A DNA stretch of 64,000 bases. Origin: Planctomycetaceae bacterium (GTDB lineage Bacteria; Planctomycetota; Planctomycetia; Planctomycetales; Planctomycetaceae). The notes beneath the pieces were generated by a model. The model made no database searches. It was not told the origin of the DNA and saw nothing but the letters and a program-made list of their open reading frames with translations. Position 1 is the first letter of the stretch. Every line of letters starts with the position of its first letter. This document shows positions 44,395 through 53,972 of the stretch, in pieces. The DNA is taken from NCBI GenBank assembly GCA_021732975.1, contig JAKFWC010000011.1:1-64000 (forward strand). Reading direction: 5' to 3'. The translations under genes were made by a program, and so were the position numbers.

Positions 44395-44481
44395 GTTCAC
44401 GAGCCGCAGAGATCGGATTACGATCAGCATTCCCTTCATTGCAGCTTCGTTCCGCGGTCATTTCCGAAAGTGAGGGCCAGC

Positions 44482-47400
44482 ATGGATCGACGTGGGCATT
44501 GCTATCGTCGCGCGTTGAGAGGCAGCCTCTTTCTCGGACTAGTCTTGTTCTGCTCACAGGATGCCCTGGCTCAACTGGCGGTCCCTTATGCCACGCCGTC
44601 GCGGAAAGATTCCGAGCAGAAGTTGGCCGAAGACGCTAACGATTTCGGCACGACCCCGGCCGAAGTTTCATTGAAGCCGACGATGTTCTATACGGCGGCG
44701 CTCTCTCCCGATGAAGCGTGGATGGCGATTGGCACCAGCGACTGGAACCGTCCCGGCGACTTATGGCTGTACATCAACAGCGGGCAGGGGGACAAAATCA
44801 AACCGAGCCGGCGATTGGGGCGGCGGTTTGGTCTGGGGGTCCGCACGGTGGCCTTTTCACCGGATAATCGGTGGGTCGCAGCCGGTTCCTTCACCAATGA
44901 AGTCTGCGTTCTGGAATTGAAAACGTTGCAGACGGTGGCGTTCTGGGCTCCCCATACCAGCGCCGTCAATGATCTTGCCTTTTCTTCCGATGGCAATCTG
45001 CTGGCAACGGCATCTCTCGACAAGACGGTTTGTGTCTGGGAACTCACTCGGCCGGAAATGGCGTCCGCGGGGTTGCCGCTACGGGCCAAACTGGAGGGGC
45101 ACACCGAACCCGTCTCCACGGTGGATTTCGCGCCGGATGGTGCCAGTCTGCTCAGCGGCGGTCGCGACAGGCGAGTGATCGTGTGGGATCTCGAATCGAA
45201 AGCGATGCGTTCCTCGTGGGATAACCTCCCCGCGCAGGTCGAACACTTGGCCATCGCACCGAACGGCGAAACCGTGGCCGTCGGGTTGTGGAACGGGAAG
45301 GTGGAAGTGCGATCGCGCGCGGACGGGGCCGTGTTGCAGACGCTCGACCATCTCGCGAAAGAGGCCTGGACCGTCGGCAGCGTCGCGTTTTCACCGAACA
45401 GCGAACAGTTAGCATCCGTAGCGACCGATGGGCAACTCAAACTGTGGAGCTGGAAAGACGGATCGCTCAACAAGACGATTGACGCCCACCCGGGACAGTC
45501 CTGGGTCGTGCAGTACAGCGCGGATGGCACCAAAGTCATGACGGCCGGCATGGAAGGAACGGCGAAGTTCTGGGATCTTCAAACGGACAAGGAACTATTT
45601 CAACTTCGTCCACACGAGGGCCTACAGGAAACGTCTGTGCCGGTGACGGCTGCAGCATGGTCACCCAATGGTGCCGTTCTGGCCACGAGTCATGCGGACA
45701 ATTCCGTTCGCGTTCGACGGATCTACAACGGCAATTCGTTCGGTGAAGTCCGCGATCTTCCGGAAACATGGACGCGAATGGCCTTCTCTCCGAAGAACGA
45801 TCAGATCGCCGGAGCAGGGGACGGAACGCAGTTGTATCTGATCGATGCCAGTCCCGCAGCGTTTGCTCGGAACGGCAATTCGTCGGCGACGGCACCCACC
45901 TCGGTTTTGAAGCCGCACTCACCCATCACATTGTCGGGTCATACCGGCAAAGTGCGACAACTCGCGTACGCCGCAGACGGAGCGTCGATCTTCTCTGTTT
46001 CGGAGGATGGCACCGTGCGGCATTGGGATGCACTGACCGGGCTGCCGGGGCCGACACGGTCACCGCAGCAAGGGCCGTTGCATGCGGTGGTGTGCAGTGC
46101 CGATGGGCGTTGGCTCGCCGCGGGAGGGCAGTCGGGCCAGATTCTGCTGTGGGATCTGCGGACGGCGAAACTGCAACCTTCCGCAACCTTGTCGGGACAT
46201 GCGGGGGCCATTCTCGCGCTGGCCTTTTCCGCGCGGAATCAACTGGCATCCAGCGGTGAGGACAAGTCGCTGCGGTTGTGGGATCTGAAACTCGGGAGCG
46301 ACGAGGAACCGTCACCGCAACTGGCGGAAAGTCCTTCAAAATTGCTGACAGGACAAGCGCAGGCCCTCACACGGTTGGCCTTTTCCCCCGTTGGTGGCTG
46401 GTTGGTTGCGGACGGACCCGAAAAAATCACTCGGTTATGGCACACCGACAGCGGCACACCCGGCCCGCAATTCTCGGCGACTTCCGGCGTGCTCGCGCTG
46501 GCGTTCAATCCCGACGGTCTCCGATTGCTCCGTGTGGGTGACGATGGCTCCGGCCAGTATTGGACCGGCACCCTTCCGAAAATCAAGCCGCTTGCGACGC
46601 TCAATCTCGCCGATGGCGTGCGGTTCATCGCGTTCGCTCCCGATCAATCCACGGTGCTTATCGGCACGCTCACGGCTACGGTGCATGCGTGGGACTTGAA
46701 GACCGGCAAGATCGCCCAGGGACATCTTCAGGAAGGGATTGCTGACGGCGCGCTGTCGGCAGATGGCAAGACACTCGCCACAATTGGCTTCTCGGGCGAT
46801 GTTGCTCTGTGGACGCCGCAGCCGTTAAAAGTGGTGGCGACGATGAAACGTCCGCCGGATGTCAAAACCGCTGAGAATGAGGGGACGGCGATCGCCATTT
46901 CCGCAGACGGATCGCGTCTGGCGACCGGAAGCTGGGATGGCACCATCGCCCTGTGGGATGTTGCTGCCCGGAAGGAACTCGCCCGGTTGCCGAAGCAGGA
47001 CTTGCCGATCACCGGACTGCGGTTCTCGCCGGACGGAACATTGCTCGCGTCCACCACCGGCAGTTGGAAAGAGTGGAAGAAGCCGGGAACCATTAAACTC
47101 TGGCAGGTCGAGTCCCGAATGGAACTGGCCTCGTTACCCGGTCCTAAAACCCAGATGCGCCGGGCAGTGTTCAGTCGCGACGGGAAGACGTTGGTGGCGG
47201 GAGGCTCATCCAACGAACTGTTCTTCTTCAATGTGGAAGACCGGAAGCCGATGCCGGGGTTCTTCGTGATCGGGGATGTCGCCGCGGTGGAATTTGTGGG
47301 GCCGAGTTTCGACGCACTGGCGGTGGGAAGTGCCGGCGGCGATGTCGTTTTGATGCGAAACAGTCCCCGGCAGTTGCGCGAGTATGAGGGGCATCGCGTT

Positions 47401-47565
47401 CCGAAACCGGAGCCCGTGGGGGCGATCGCGGTTTCGCCGGACGGATCGGTGTTCGTCACGGGAACCAGTGGGGGCGAAATCCACGTCTACGGCGTGCTCG
47501 ACGCCCCGACGGACTCTCTCGCCAAACGCCCATTTCCGAAACCTGCGGGCGCTCCGCAACGGTGA
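44482..47565 (+). CDS. Exported WD40-repeat protein
   Basis: The ATG of MDRRGHCYRRALRG has a GAGGG site eight bases upstream and gives 1027 residues. A signal peptide (hydrophobic core GSLFLGLVLFC, cleavage near ALA-QL) indicates export. The body is built almost entirely of WD40 repeats: at least twelve to fourteen copies of the strand pattern ending in W-D, for example VWELT, VWDLES, LWSWKD, FWDLQT, HWDALT, LWDLRT, LWDLKL, AWDLKT, LWDVAA. That is enough for two beta-propellers. Planctomycetes have many exported WD40 proteins of unknown role, likely protein-protein scaffolds in the periplasm. A convergent gene starts 7 bp after the stop. Confidence 0.9.
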   Translation: MDRRGHCYRRALRGSLFLGLVLFCSQDALAQLAVPYATPSRKDSEQKLAEDANDFGTTPAEVSLKPTMFYTAALSPDEAWMAIGTSDWNRPGDLWLYINSGQGDKIKPSRRLGRRFGLGVRTVAFSPDNRWVAAGSFTNEVCVLELKTLQTVAFWAPHTSAVNDLAFSSDGNLLATASLDKTVCVWELTRPEMASAGLPLRAKLEGHTEPVSTVDFAPDGASLLSGGRDRRVIVWDLESKAMRSSWDNLPAQVEHLAIAPNGETVAVGLWNGKVEVRSRADGAVLQTLDHLAKEAWTVGSVAFSPNSEQLASVATDGQLKLWSWKDGSLNKTIDAHPGQSWVVQYSADGTKVMTAGMEGTAKFWDLQTDKELFQLRPHEGLQETSVPVTAAAWSPNGAVLATSHADNSVRVRRIYNGNSFGEVRDLPETWTRMAFSPKNDQIAGAGDGTQLYLIDASPAAFARNGNSSATAPTSVLKPHSPITLSGHTGKVRQLAYAADGASIFSVSEDGTVRHWDALTGLPGPTRSPQQGPLHAVVCSADGRWLAAGGQSGQILLWDLRTAKLQPSATLSGHAGAILALAFSARNQLASSGEDKSLRLWDLKLGSDEEPSPQLAESPSKLLTGQAQALTRLAFSPVGGWLVADGPEKITRLWHTDSGTPGPQFSATSGVLALAFNPDGLRLLRVGDDGSGQYWTGTLPKIKPLATLNLADGVRFIAFAPDQSTVLIGTLTATVHAWDLKTGKIAQGHLQEGIADGALSADGKTLATIGFSGDVALWTPQPLKVVATMKRPPDVKTAENEGTAIAISADGSRLATGSWDGTIALWDVAARKELARLPKQDLPITGLRFSPDGTLLASTTGSWKEWKKPGTIKLWQVESRMELASLPGPKTQMRRAVFSRDGKTLVAGGSSNELFFFNVEDRKPMPGFFVIGDVAAVEFVGPSFDALAVGSAGGDVVLMRNSPRQLREYEGHRVPKPEPVGAIAVSPDGSVFVTGTSGGEIHVYGVLDAPTDSLAKRPFPKPAGAPQR

Positions 47566-47571
47566 TCAACA

Positions 47572-48318
47572 TCAACCGTACAATCGGTTGGCTTCGTTGT
47601 GATCGATCTTCTTCGCGCGGATGCGTCCCCCGGCGAGCTTTTCCCCCTCGGGATCGACATACACCCGTCCTGTCCGGCCCGGTTTCACGCTCATCACATG
47701 GATATTGAAAATGTAGGAACCGTCAGTGTTCGCCTTGAACCAGTGGACGTTGTCTTTGACATCCGACAGTGTGGCGTATTGACCAACGCCGAACGTATCG
47801 TCGATCGTCGGCTTGATGATCATGTGCGTCTTGTCGTCTTCCAGTCGGTCATAATGCCGACCGTGGAATTCGCCCTTCAGGATCAGGAACGCCGTTGCCA
47901 TATTGTCGTGGCCATGAGGAACCACGGAGCGGTTTTTGTTCAGCGCAAAGACCTGGTGACCGTAAACGAGGTTGGTCGGTAACCCTTCCACTTCTGGGAA
48001 CTTCGGGCGCAGACTCAATTCGCCTCGATCCTTGGGTTTCACGTCGGCGGTCAACTTGTCGAAGTCGATGAACCGCAGGAGTTCCGGCAGGTCGACGCGG
48101 CTGAAGAGTTTCTCGACCTGCTTCTGCCATTCGATCGGCCCGAATTTCTCGCCCTTCAGATCGGCGCTCATCGCATTGAGTTCAGCAAGCCACTTCGCGG
48201 CGATGGGTTTCACTTCCTCGGCGAAGGCATCGCCGGTGAACAACGTCTGCAGGAGCGACCACGTCATCAGCGAACCGAGCGCCTGCTGCTGAAAGTCCCG
48301 TCGAGTGAGCGCGTCCAT
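47572..48318 (-). CDS. Tat-exported cupin-like protein
   Basis: The 248-residue protein starts MDALTRRDFQQQALGSLM, a twin-arginine-type signal (TRRDFQ) with a short hydrophobic core and cleavage near AFAEE. The C-terminal half has a cupin-like strand pair, VVPHGHDNMATAFLILKGEF followed by HGRHYDRLED, where His residues could bind a metal as in cysteine-dioxygenase-type folds. No exact family is recognised. Tat export suggests a cofactor or metal is inserted in the cytoplasm. It is convergent with the WD40 gene. Confidence 0.78.
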   Translation of the reverse strand: MDALTRRDFQQQALGSLMTWSLLQTLFTGDAFAEEVKPIAAKWLAELNAMSADLKGEKFGPIEWQKQVEKLFSRVDLPELLRFIDFDKLTADVKPKDRGELSLRPKFPEVEGLPTNLVYGHQVFALNKNRSVVPHGHDNMATAFLILKGEFHGRHYDRLEDDKTHMIIKPTIDDTFGVGQYATLSDVKDNVHWFKANTDGSYIFNIHVMSVKPGRTGRVYVDPEGEKLAGGRIRAKKIDHNEANRLYG

Positions 48319-48657
48319 AGCGGATGCCTTTCAATGCGAAGCGTGAAATGAGCCGATACCACGGAATGGACTGATGTGACGAAGTGTACCAGATCATGGA
48401 TCGTGGGAAAGTCCCGACCATGTTGCCGCAGATCCACGAAACCGCAGATTCGGCAATCTTCTTCTGAACGGCAAAGTCGCGCGGAATCGCACCTTTTGGT
48501 CGAGCGATGCCGTTTGGCAACACTTCGCGGCAGCCAATGCGATGCGGTAGAAACTCGCCGAATTTCCCTTGAGAATTCAATTCCCTGTTGAATTTTTGAG
48601 TGCCAGCAGGGCACGATTGAGAGATTGCCCTTTTTTGTCTGAAACGGAGTCGACTTC
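48319..48657. other. 339-bp divergent gap before the secretion locus
   Basis: The gap must carry the promoter for the adaptor-led operon on the plus strand and one for the cupin-like gene on the minus strand. The part near 48560-48640 is AT-richer (GAATTCAATTCCCTGTTGAA), and GGAG precedes the adaptor ATG. No gene is seen. Confidence 0.6.
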
Positions 48658-49581
48658 ATGCGGTCGTTTTGTCAACACGCTTGCCGAGGGATCGGTCCCA
48701 CGGTCGTCGGCTGTTTTCTGCTTACAGCGATAGCCTATGCCACCGAGCCAAAGCGGACCGGGGAGATTGTTTTGGTCGGCTGCCGTGTCAAAATCATCGA
48801 CCAGATACCCCTCGCCAGCGATCGGGCCGGTGTCCTCTCGGAAATGAACCTCCGGGAAGGCGATCCAATCACCGGGCGGCAGCGCGTGGCTCGCATTCGG
48901 GACGATGTGATTCAGGCGCAACTCGCCATTGCCGAGCAGAAGGCAAATTACACGGCCGAGGTCTCAGCGAAAGACAAAGCGTATCTCATCGCCGTGAACG
49001 AATACCGTCAGGCGGTGAATGCGAACCGTGAGACGGCGCGAACGGTCCCCGAGATCGAAGTCGAACGGCTGAAACTCGCGGCGGAGCTGGCGTCGTTTGA
49101 AATCGAAAAAGCCAAGCAGGATTTACAGGTCCACAAGCTGGAGCGCGATCAAGCCTCCGCCGAACTTCAGGCGTACGGCATCACCGCCCCCTTCAGCGGT
49201 GTGGTGACGAAGATCTTCAAGAAGCGTGGCGAAGCGGTCCGGCAAGGTGATCCCGTGATCGAGTTGACATCCACCGAGCGCGTGCGGGTTGACGGCTGGC
49301 TCGAACTGCCCGATTCTTTTCGTGTTTCGCAGGGAATGCCGGTGAAAGTGCAGTTGGACATCGAAAACTACGATCTTCCCGAAGAGAAACAGATCTTTGA
49401 CGGTCGGGTGACGTTCGTGGATGTCGTGGTCGAACCGACGGGCGAGAAGGTCAAAATCTCCGCGGAAGTCGTCAATCACGACAACATCCTGCGAGCGGGC
49501 CTGACCGCGCGAATGTCGATCATCCCCGGAACCGCCGCCGTGGTCACGCCCGTGTCCGGAACGGCCAAGGTGAAGCCCTAA
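48658..49581 (+). CDS. HlyD/RND-type periplasmic adaptor protein
   Basis: A Sec signal or anchor (ACRGIGPTVVGCFLLTAIAYA) leads a 307-residue adaptor. A lipoyl half (IPLASDRAGVLSEMNLREGDPI) is followed by a helical hairpin (about 78-170, rich in Ala/Glu/Gln), the second lipoyl half (ITAPFSGVVTKIFKKRGEAV) and a beta-barrel with a final LTARMSIIPG strand. It is shorter than pump adaptors such as AcrA. It is the first gene of a co-directional run with the M50-adaptor, GAF-adaptor and SecA-like genes (no gap larger than about 90 bp). It may bridge the inner-membrane part to a TolC-like channel. Confidence 0.88.
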   Translation: MRSFCQHACRGIGPTVVGCFLLTAIAYATEPKRTGEIVLVGCRVKIIDQIPLASDRAGVLSEMNLREGDPITGRQRVARIRDDVIQAQLAIAEQKANYTAEVSAKDKAYLIAVNEYRQAVNANRETARTVPEIEVERLKLAAELASFEIEKAKQDLQVHKLERDQASAELQAYGITAPFSGVVTKIFKKRGEAVRQGDPVIELTSTERVRVDGWLELPDSFRVSQGMPVKVQLDIENYDLPEEKQIFDGRVTFVDVVVEPTGEKVKISAEVVNHDNILRAGLTARMSIIPGTAAVVTPVSGTAKVKP

Positions 49582-49598
49582 TTGACAATCTTGTGTGC

Positions 49599-49615
49599 CA
49601 CTGGCTCTGCCAGTG
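49599..49615. repeat. Short palindrome CACTGGCTCTGCCAGTG
   Basis: A 7-bp stem with a 3-base loop between the adaptor and M50 genes, preceded by GTGTGC as in the GTGTGCCACGGCC family. It may be a relative of that element. Confidence 0.6.
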
Positions 49616-49671
49616 TCTTCCATCCTTCCTGTGATACCAACCCGCCATCAGTTTCGTTTGGTTCCCGCCGC

Positions 49672-51897
49672 ATGATTACGGAAGCTGCCGCCCCGTTCAG
49701 TCTGTCGATGCATCGGCGTGTGCCGCTGGTGCGCCGGCGCGACCTGGTGGTGGCCCCGATGCACTTTCAAGGAGTGCGGTACTTCGTCATCAAAGACCCG
49801 GTGGCGCTCAAGTATCATCGGCTGCCTGCGGAGCAGTATCACGCGCTGGAACAACTCGACGGCGAACATTCGCTGGAAGAGATTCGTGTCGAACTGACAC
49901 GGAAGTTTCCCACCGTACGCCCCACGGTCGCCGAAACTCAGGAACTGGTTTCCAAGTTGCACCAGGAAGGATTGGCGGTCAGCAATCGTCCCGGCCAGGG
50001 AGCCGCCCGTGCGGAACAGCATGCCGAAAAACAAGGGCGAAGTGTTCTCTCCGCCTGCTTCAATCTACTGTCGATCCGGTTGCCGGGTGTGGACCCGGAC
50101 CGGTTCTTTCAATGGGTGCTGCCCTACACGCGGTGGATGTTTCACCCGCTGGCGTTGATTGCCGCGGGGATGTTGATTCTGTCGTCGCTGCTGTTGGTCA
50201 CGATGGAAGCCGACGAGTTGCGCAAGCGCTTGCCCGCGGCGTCGCAGTTCTTCGGCTGGAAAAATCTGCTGGCGATGTGGGTCGTCATGGGCGTGACGAA
50301 GATCTTCCACGAGATCGGTCACGGCCTATCGTGTCGGCATTACGGCGCGGAATGCCACCAGATCGGTGTGACACTGCTCGCCTTCTTCCCGACGCTGTAT
50401 TGCGATGTGACCGATTCGTGGATGCTCCCCAACAAATGGCAGCGTATCATCATCGGCGCGGCTGGAATGATAGTGGAGAGCGTTCTCGCCTCCATTGCGC
50501 TGTTCGTCTGGCGATTCACGAACGATGGCACCGTCAACGCGATCGCATTGAATGTGTTCTTCGTCAGCGCGGTGACGACCGTCATCTTCAACATCAATCC
50601 GCTGATGCGGCTCGATGGTTACTATATGCTCAGCGACTTCTGGGAGATTCCCAACCTGCGACAACTCGCCACGCAGGCCCAACAAGCATGGTTCGCTAAG
50701 CTCGTTCTTGGAGCTGAACTCGTCTCCTCGGAAACCTCCGCCCACTCCGACAAATCGTGGCTGGTGGCCTTCGCCCTGGCTTCCGCTTTGTATGGCTGGT
50801 CGGTCATGGGCGGGATGTTATTGATGCTGCATACGGCTCTCAAACCGTATGGCTTACAGAGCGTGGGGACAACCTTGGCAACCTTGGCAGGGACGAGTTT
50901 TCTGATCGGCACCGCGATGTCGACCTATCGCATCACGCGGATGCCGCGGACACAGCCGCTGCGGCCGTATCGCGTCGCCGCTTCGGTGATCATTGCTGGT
51001 CTGCTGGTGGTGGCGTTCTTCTTTGTGCCGATTCCGTGGTATCGCTCGGCGACATTCATGCTCGAACCGCGCGATGTGCGACACGTCCACACGCAGGCCC
51101 CGGGTGACTTGGTCCGTCTACACGTGAAACCGGGTGACCATGTGGAGGTCGGCCAAGTGCTCGCGGAGTTGGATGATCCCGCCAAGCGTGATCGCCGCCG
51201 GCAATTGCTCGTGGATCGACAGGTCCAGCGACAGGAGATTGCGCTGTATGAAGCGATCGACGATCCTGCCACCGCCGCTGTGGCTCGGGAAGCGCTCGCC
51301 AGTGTCGAGCGCGAACTCGCGGAACTCGACGCCGATTTGAAGTTGCTGACGTTAACGGCACCGTGCACAGGAATGATCGTGGCACCGGCGAAAACGCCGC
51401 GGGCCAAGATGGAACAGGCAAAAGTCCATCTAGAACATTGGACGGGCACCCCGCTGGATGAGAAGAACGTGCACTGCTTCCTGCAGGAACGGACGCACCT
51501 GCTGGACATCGCCCCCGGACCACAAAAGCAGGCCCTCATTTATCTCGATCAGGCCGATCTCGGGGATGTCCGCCCCGCGATGGAACTCCATCTCAAGTTC
51601 GACGAGCACAGCGACCAGACGTATAGCGGATTCATCCGCACAATTTCCTCCGCACAGTTCGATGAAGTCCCGGCAAACCTCTCCACCAAACACGGCGGCC
51701 AATTAGCGACGGTAACCGGTAACGATAATAAGGAACGCGTGCAGGATGCGCTCTACAAAATTGAAGTCGATCTCCCGTCCGAATTTCCCGGCCTGCAATC
51801 GGAATTGCGCGGAGAAGCCCGCTTCTTAGTCACGGATCGAACCGCCGCCCGGTGGGTCTGGCGGGCTTTTCAGCGGACGTTTAATTTCCGATTGTAA
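49672..51897 (+). CDS. PqqD-like / M50 metallopeptidase / adaptor-arm membrane protein
   Basis: I use the ATG of MITEAAAPFSLSMHRR (741 residues); upstream codons lie in a palindrome. The first 110 residues resemble a PqqD-type peptide-binding winged helix (YFVIKDPVALKYHRLPAEQY then LEEIRVELTRKF). Several membrane helices follow, with the M50 zinc motif H213-E-I-G-H217 in KIFHEIGHGLSCRHYG and the third-ligand block INPLMRLDGYYML with D315. The last 270 residues are an HlyD-like arm: helix near 445-462, lipoyl-like half APGDLVRLHVKPGDHVEVGQV, coiled coil, then LTAPCTGMIVAP and a beta-barrel. The architecture is known from YydH-like and planctomycete proteins. It would be the inner-membrane core of the locus, able to bind, cut and hand over a peptide. 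Confidence 0.88.
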   Translation: MITEAAAPFSLSMHRRVPLVRRRDLVVAPMHFQGVRYFVIKDPVALKYHRLPAEQYHALEQLDGEHSLEEIRVELTRKFPTVRPTVAETQELVSKLHQEGLAVSNRPGQGAARAEQHAEKQGRSVLSACFNLLSIRLPGVDPDRFFQWVLPYTRWMFHPLALIAAGMLILSSLLLVTMEADELRKRLPAASQFFGWKNLLAMWVVMGVTKIFHEIGHGLSCRHYGAECHQIGVTLLAFFPTLYCDVTDSWMLPNKWQRIIIGAAGMIVESVLASIALFVWRFTNDGTVNAIALNVFFVSAVTTVIFNINPLMRLDGYYMLSDFWEIPNLRQLATQAQQAWFAKLVLGAELVSSETSAHSDKSWLVAFALASALYGWSVMGGMLLMLHTALKPYGLQSVGTTLATLAGTSFLIGTAMSTYRITRMPRTQPLRPYRVAASVIIAGLLVVAFFFVPIPWYRSATFMLEPRDVRHVHTQAPGDLVRLHVKPGDHVEVGQVLAELDDPAKRDRRRQLLVDRQVQRQEIALYEAIDDPATAAVAREALASVERELAELDADLKLLTLTAPCTGMIVAPAKTPRAKMEQAKVHLEHWTGTPLDEKNVHCFLQERTHLLDIAPGPQKQALIYLDQADLGDVRPAMELHLKFDEHSDQTYSGFIRTISSAQFDEVPANLSTKHGGQLATVTGNDNKERVQDALYKIEVDLPSEFPGLQSELRGEARFLVTDRTAARWVWRAFQRTFNFRL

Positions 51898-51956
51898 TCA
51901 CGACGTTTTGTTGACCGTTTGTCCGTGAATCGCCTTTGTTCCCGAAGAGACGTTGC

Positions 51957-53972
51957 ATGTCCATTCCCACTCCCAGTCTGGCAGCCGCAGGCGACCTGTT
52001 GCAGAGCGTGGTCCGTGCGCTGGGGGCGTACGGGGCCGCGTTTTGGCATCGCGACAACGATCAACTGCTGTTGAAAGCGGTCGCCGGTCGTAATCCCAGT
52101 GATTCCAGTTCGTCCGATCAGATTCTCGTGAAGCGCCAGAACTCCATCCGACAGGTGATGCGCGAAGGCCGGCCGCAACTCATCCGGTTGCAAAACGAAG
52201 CCAACGAAGATCTCGGTTCGTTCGTCTTCGCGCCGATTCTCCGGCAAGAAAACCTCGGCGGCATCGTCGAAATTTTTCTGCCGCCGGGAAAGTCACCGGA
52301 TGAAATCGGCCAATCGGTCCGCGTCGCGCAGGAACAATTTGCCTCACTCGATTGGGACGCCTCGGCCGCGCTAACGGCTCCCGTCATTCCCGCATCCACG
52401 GCCCCGCCGGTGAAATTGGCACCAAATGCCGAATGGCTTGCTCCCGGTGGTGCTCCTGTCGGTCAAGCGGCGGCGTCGCGGCTGCCCGATTGGGACGCGG
52501 TGATGAAATGGCTGCTGCACATTCAGAGCCGTAGCCGAGTCAAGGAAATCGCGCAAGCCGCGGCGAACGAAGCCCGGACGCTGTTTGCTGTCGATCGGGT
52601 CAGCATCGCTATCAAACGGGGAAGAAAGGCGAAGATTGTCGCGGTCAGCGGCCAGCAGGACATTCATCCACGGGCGCAACTGGTGAAAGCGCTCGGCGAG
52701 TTGGCCCGGCAGGTGATGCAAACCGGGGTGCCGTTGCGCGTGCCCGAAGAACTCGACAACATGTCGCCGGAATTGCAGGAACCGCTGTCGGAACTCGTCC
52801 ATCTCGGCGGAGCGCAATGTCTGGTGATGGTCCCATTGCAGGGACCGAAGCGGGAAGACAAGTCCAGCGAACCCAAATCCCGTGCGGCGAAAGAGAAGGA
52901 AGCGAACGAGATCATCGGTGCGATCATCATCGAGCAGTTCGAGCAGATGGAATGCACGCCTGAACTGCAGGCGCATCTCGATCTCGTGACCGATCATCTC
53001 GGCGCGACTCTCAAAACGGCTCAGGACTACGAATCGATTTTTCTGCTGCCGGTCTGGCGTGGCGCCGGAGTTGCGTGGAAGTGGTTGCGGAAGCATCACC
53101 TCGTGACGTTACTGTCAGTTGTCACCGCAGTCGCGGTCACACTGGCAATGATCTATGTTCCGTGGGATTACCGCGTGGAGGGGACCGGGCGGCTGATGCC
53201 CCGGTTACAGCGGGATGTCTTCGCCCCGTGGGATGGTTACGTTGCGGAACTGAAAGTGCAAAGCGGCGACCGCGTTAAAGAAGGCGATGTCCTACTGCAG
53301 TTGCAGAACAACGAAATGCGGACGGAACTCGTGCGAGTCCGCAATGAGTACAACACCAAGCGGAAGCAGGTCGGCACGCTGCTGTCGCAATGGGATGCCG
53401 CGGAAAAGGCCGCCGACCGGGTGGAAGCCACGCGGTTGCAGGGAAAAATCTCCGAATCGGAAGTAGAAATTGCCGGTCTCCGCGATCAGATGGCCACTCT
53501 GGAAGAACGGCAGGAACGGATGACTGTCCGCGCCCCACTAACGGGCGTGGTAACAACGTTCCAAGTCGAACAATTGTTGATGAATCGCCCGGTCGCGCGC
53601 GGCGATGTGCTGGTGCAGGTGATGGACGACCGCGCTGATTGGCAACTGGAACTCGAAGTCGCCGAGCATCGGATGGGGCACCTTCGCAAGGCGCGGGCCA
53701 CCCTCGGAGAAGACCGACCGATTGAATACCGCTTGTTAACCAAGCCCGACGCCACCTATCAGGCCAAACTTAGGTCGGTGGGGACGCGAGTGGTGAACTC
53801 CGAAAGTTCGGGCAGCATTGTCGAAGTGCGTGCCGATCTCGATTCGCCGCAGCAGGCCAATCTCGCCATCGGTGCCGAAGTGCGGGCGCGGATCTCGTGT
53901 GGACAGAAGCCGCTGGGCTATGTCCTCTTCGGCGATGTGATCGAGTTCGTCCAGAAGTATCTGTGGTGGTAA
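51957..53972 (+). CDS. GAF-domain sensor fused to HlyD-type adaptor
   Basis: The ATG of MSIPTPSLAAAGDLL gives 671 residues. Two cytoplasmic GAF-like domains (about 10-120 and 185-370, the second with a charged insert rich in Lys/Glu) come before one membrane helix (about 381-402). The periplasmic part is an adaptor: lipoyl half DVFAPWDGYVAELKVQSGDR, coiled-coil hairpin (about 445-530), second half VRAPLTGVVTTFQVEQ and beta-barrel. Thus a small-molecule or signal-binding domain in the cytoplasm is joined to an export adaptor, a single-chain link that could gate the machine. The stop overlaps the SecA-like start as TAATG, so translation is coupled. Confidence 0.9.
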   Translation: MSIPTPSLAAAGDLLQSVVRALGAYGAAFWHRDNDQLLLKAVAGRNPSDSSSSDQILVKRQNSIRQVMREGRPQLIRLQNEANEDLGSFVFAPILRQENLGGIVEIFLPPGKSPDEIGQSVRVAQEQFASLDWDASAALTAPVIPASTAPPVKLAPNAEWLAPGGAPVGQAAASRLPDWDAVMKWLLHIQSRSRVKEIAQAAANEARTLFAVDRVSIAIKRGRKAKIVAVSGQQDIHPRAQLVKALGELARQVMQTGVPLRVPEELDNMSPELQEPLSELVHLGGAQCLVMVPLQGPKREDKSSEPKSRAAKEKEANEIIGAIIIEQFEQMECTPELQAHLDLVTDHLGATLKTAQDYESIFLLPVWRGAGVAWKWLRKHHLVTLLSVVTAVAVTLAMIYVPWDYRVEGTGRLMPRLQRDVFAPWDGYVAELKVQSGDRVKEGDVLLQLQNNEMRTELVRVRNEYNTKRKQVGTLLSQWDAAEKAADRVEATRLQGKISESEVEIAGLRDQMATLEERQERMTVRAPLTGVVTTFQVEQLLMNRPVARGDVLVQVMDDRADWQLELEVAEHRMGHLRKARATLGEDRPIEYRLLTKPDATYQAKLRSVGTRVVNSESSGSIVEVRADLDSPQQANLAIGAEVRARISCGQKPLGYVLFGDVIEFVQKYLWW

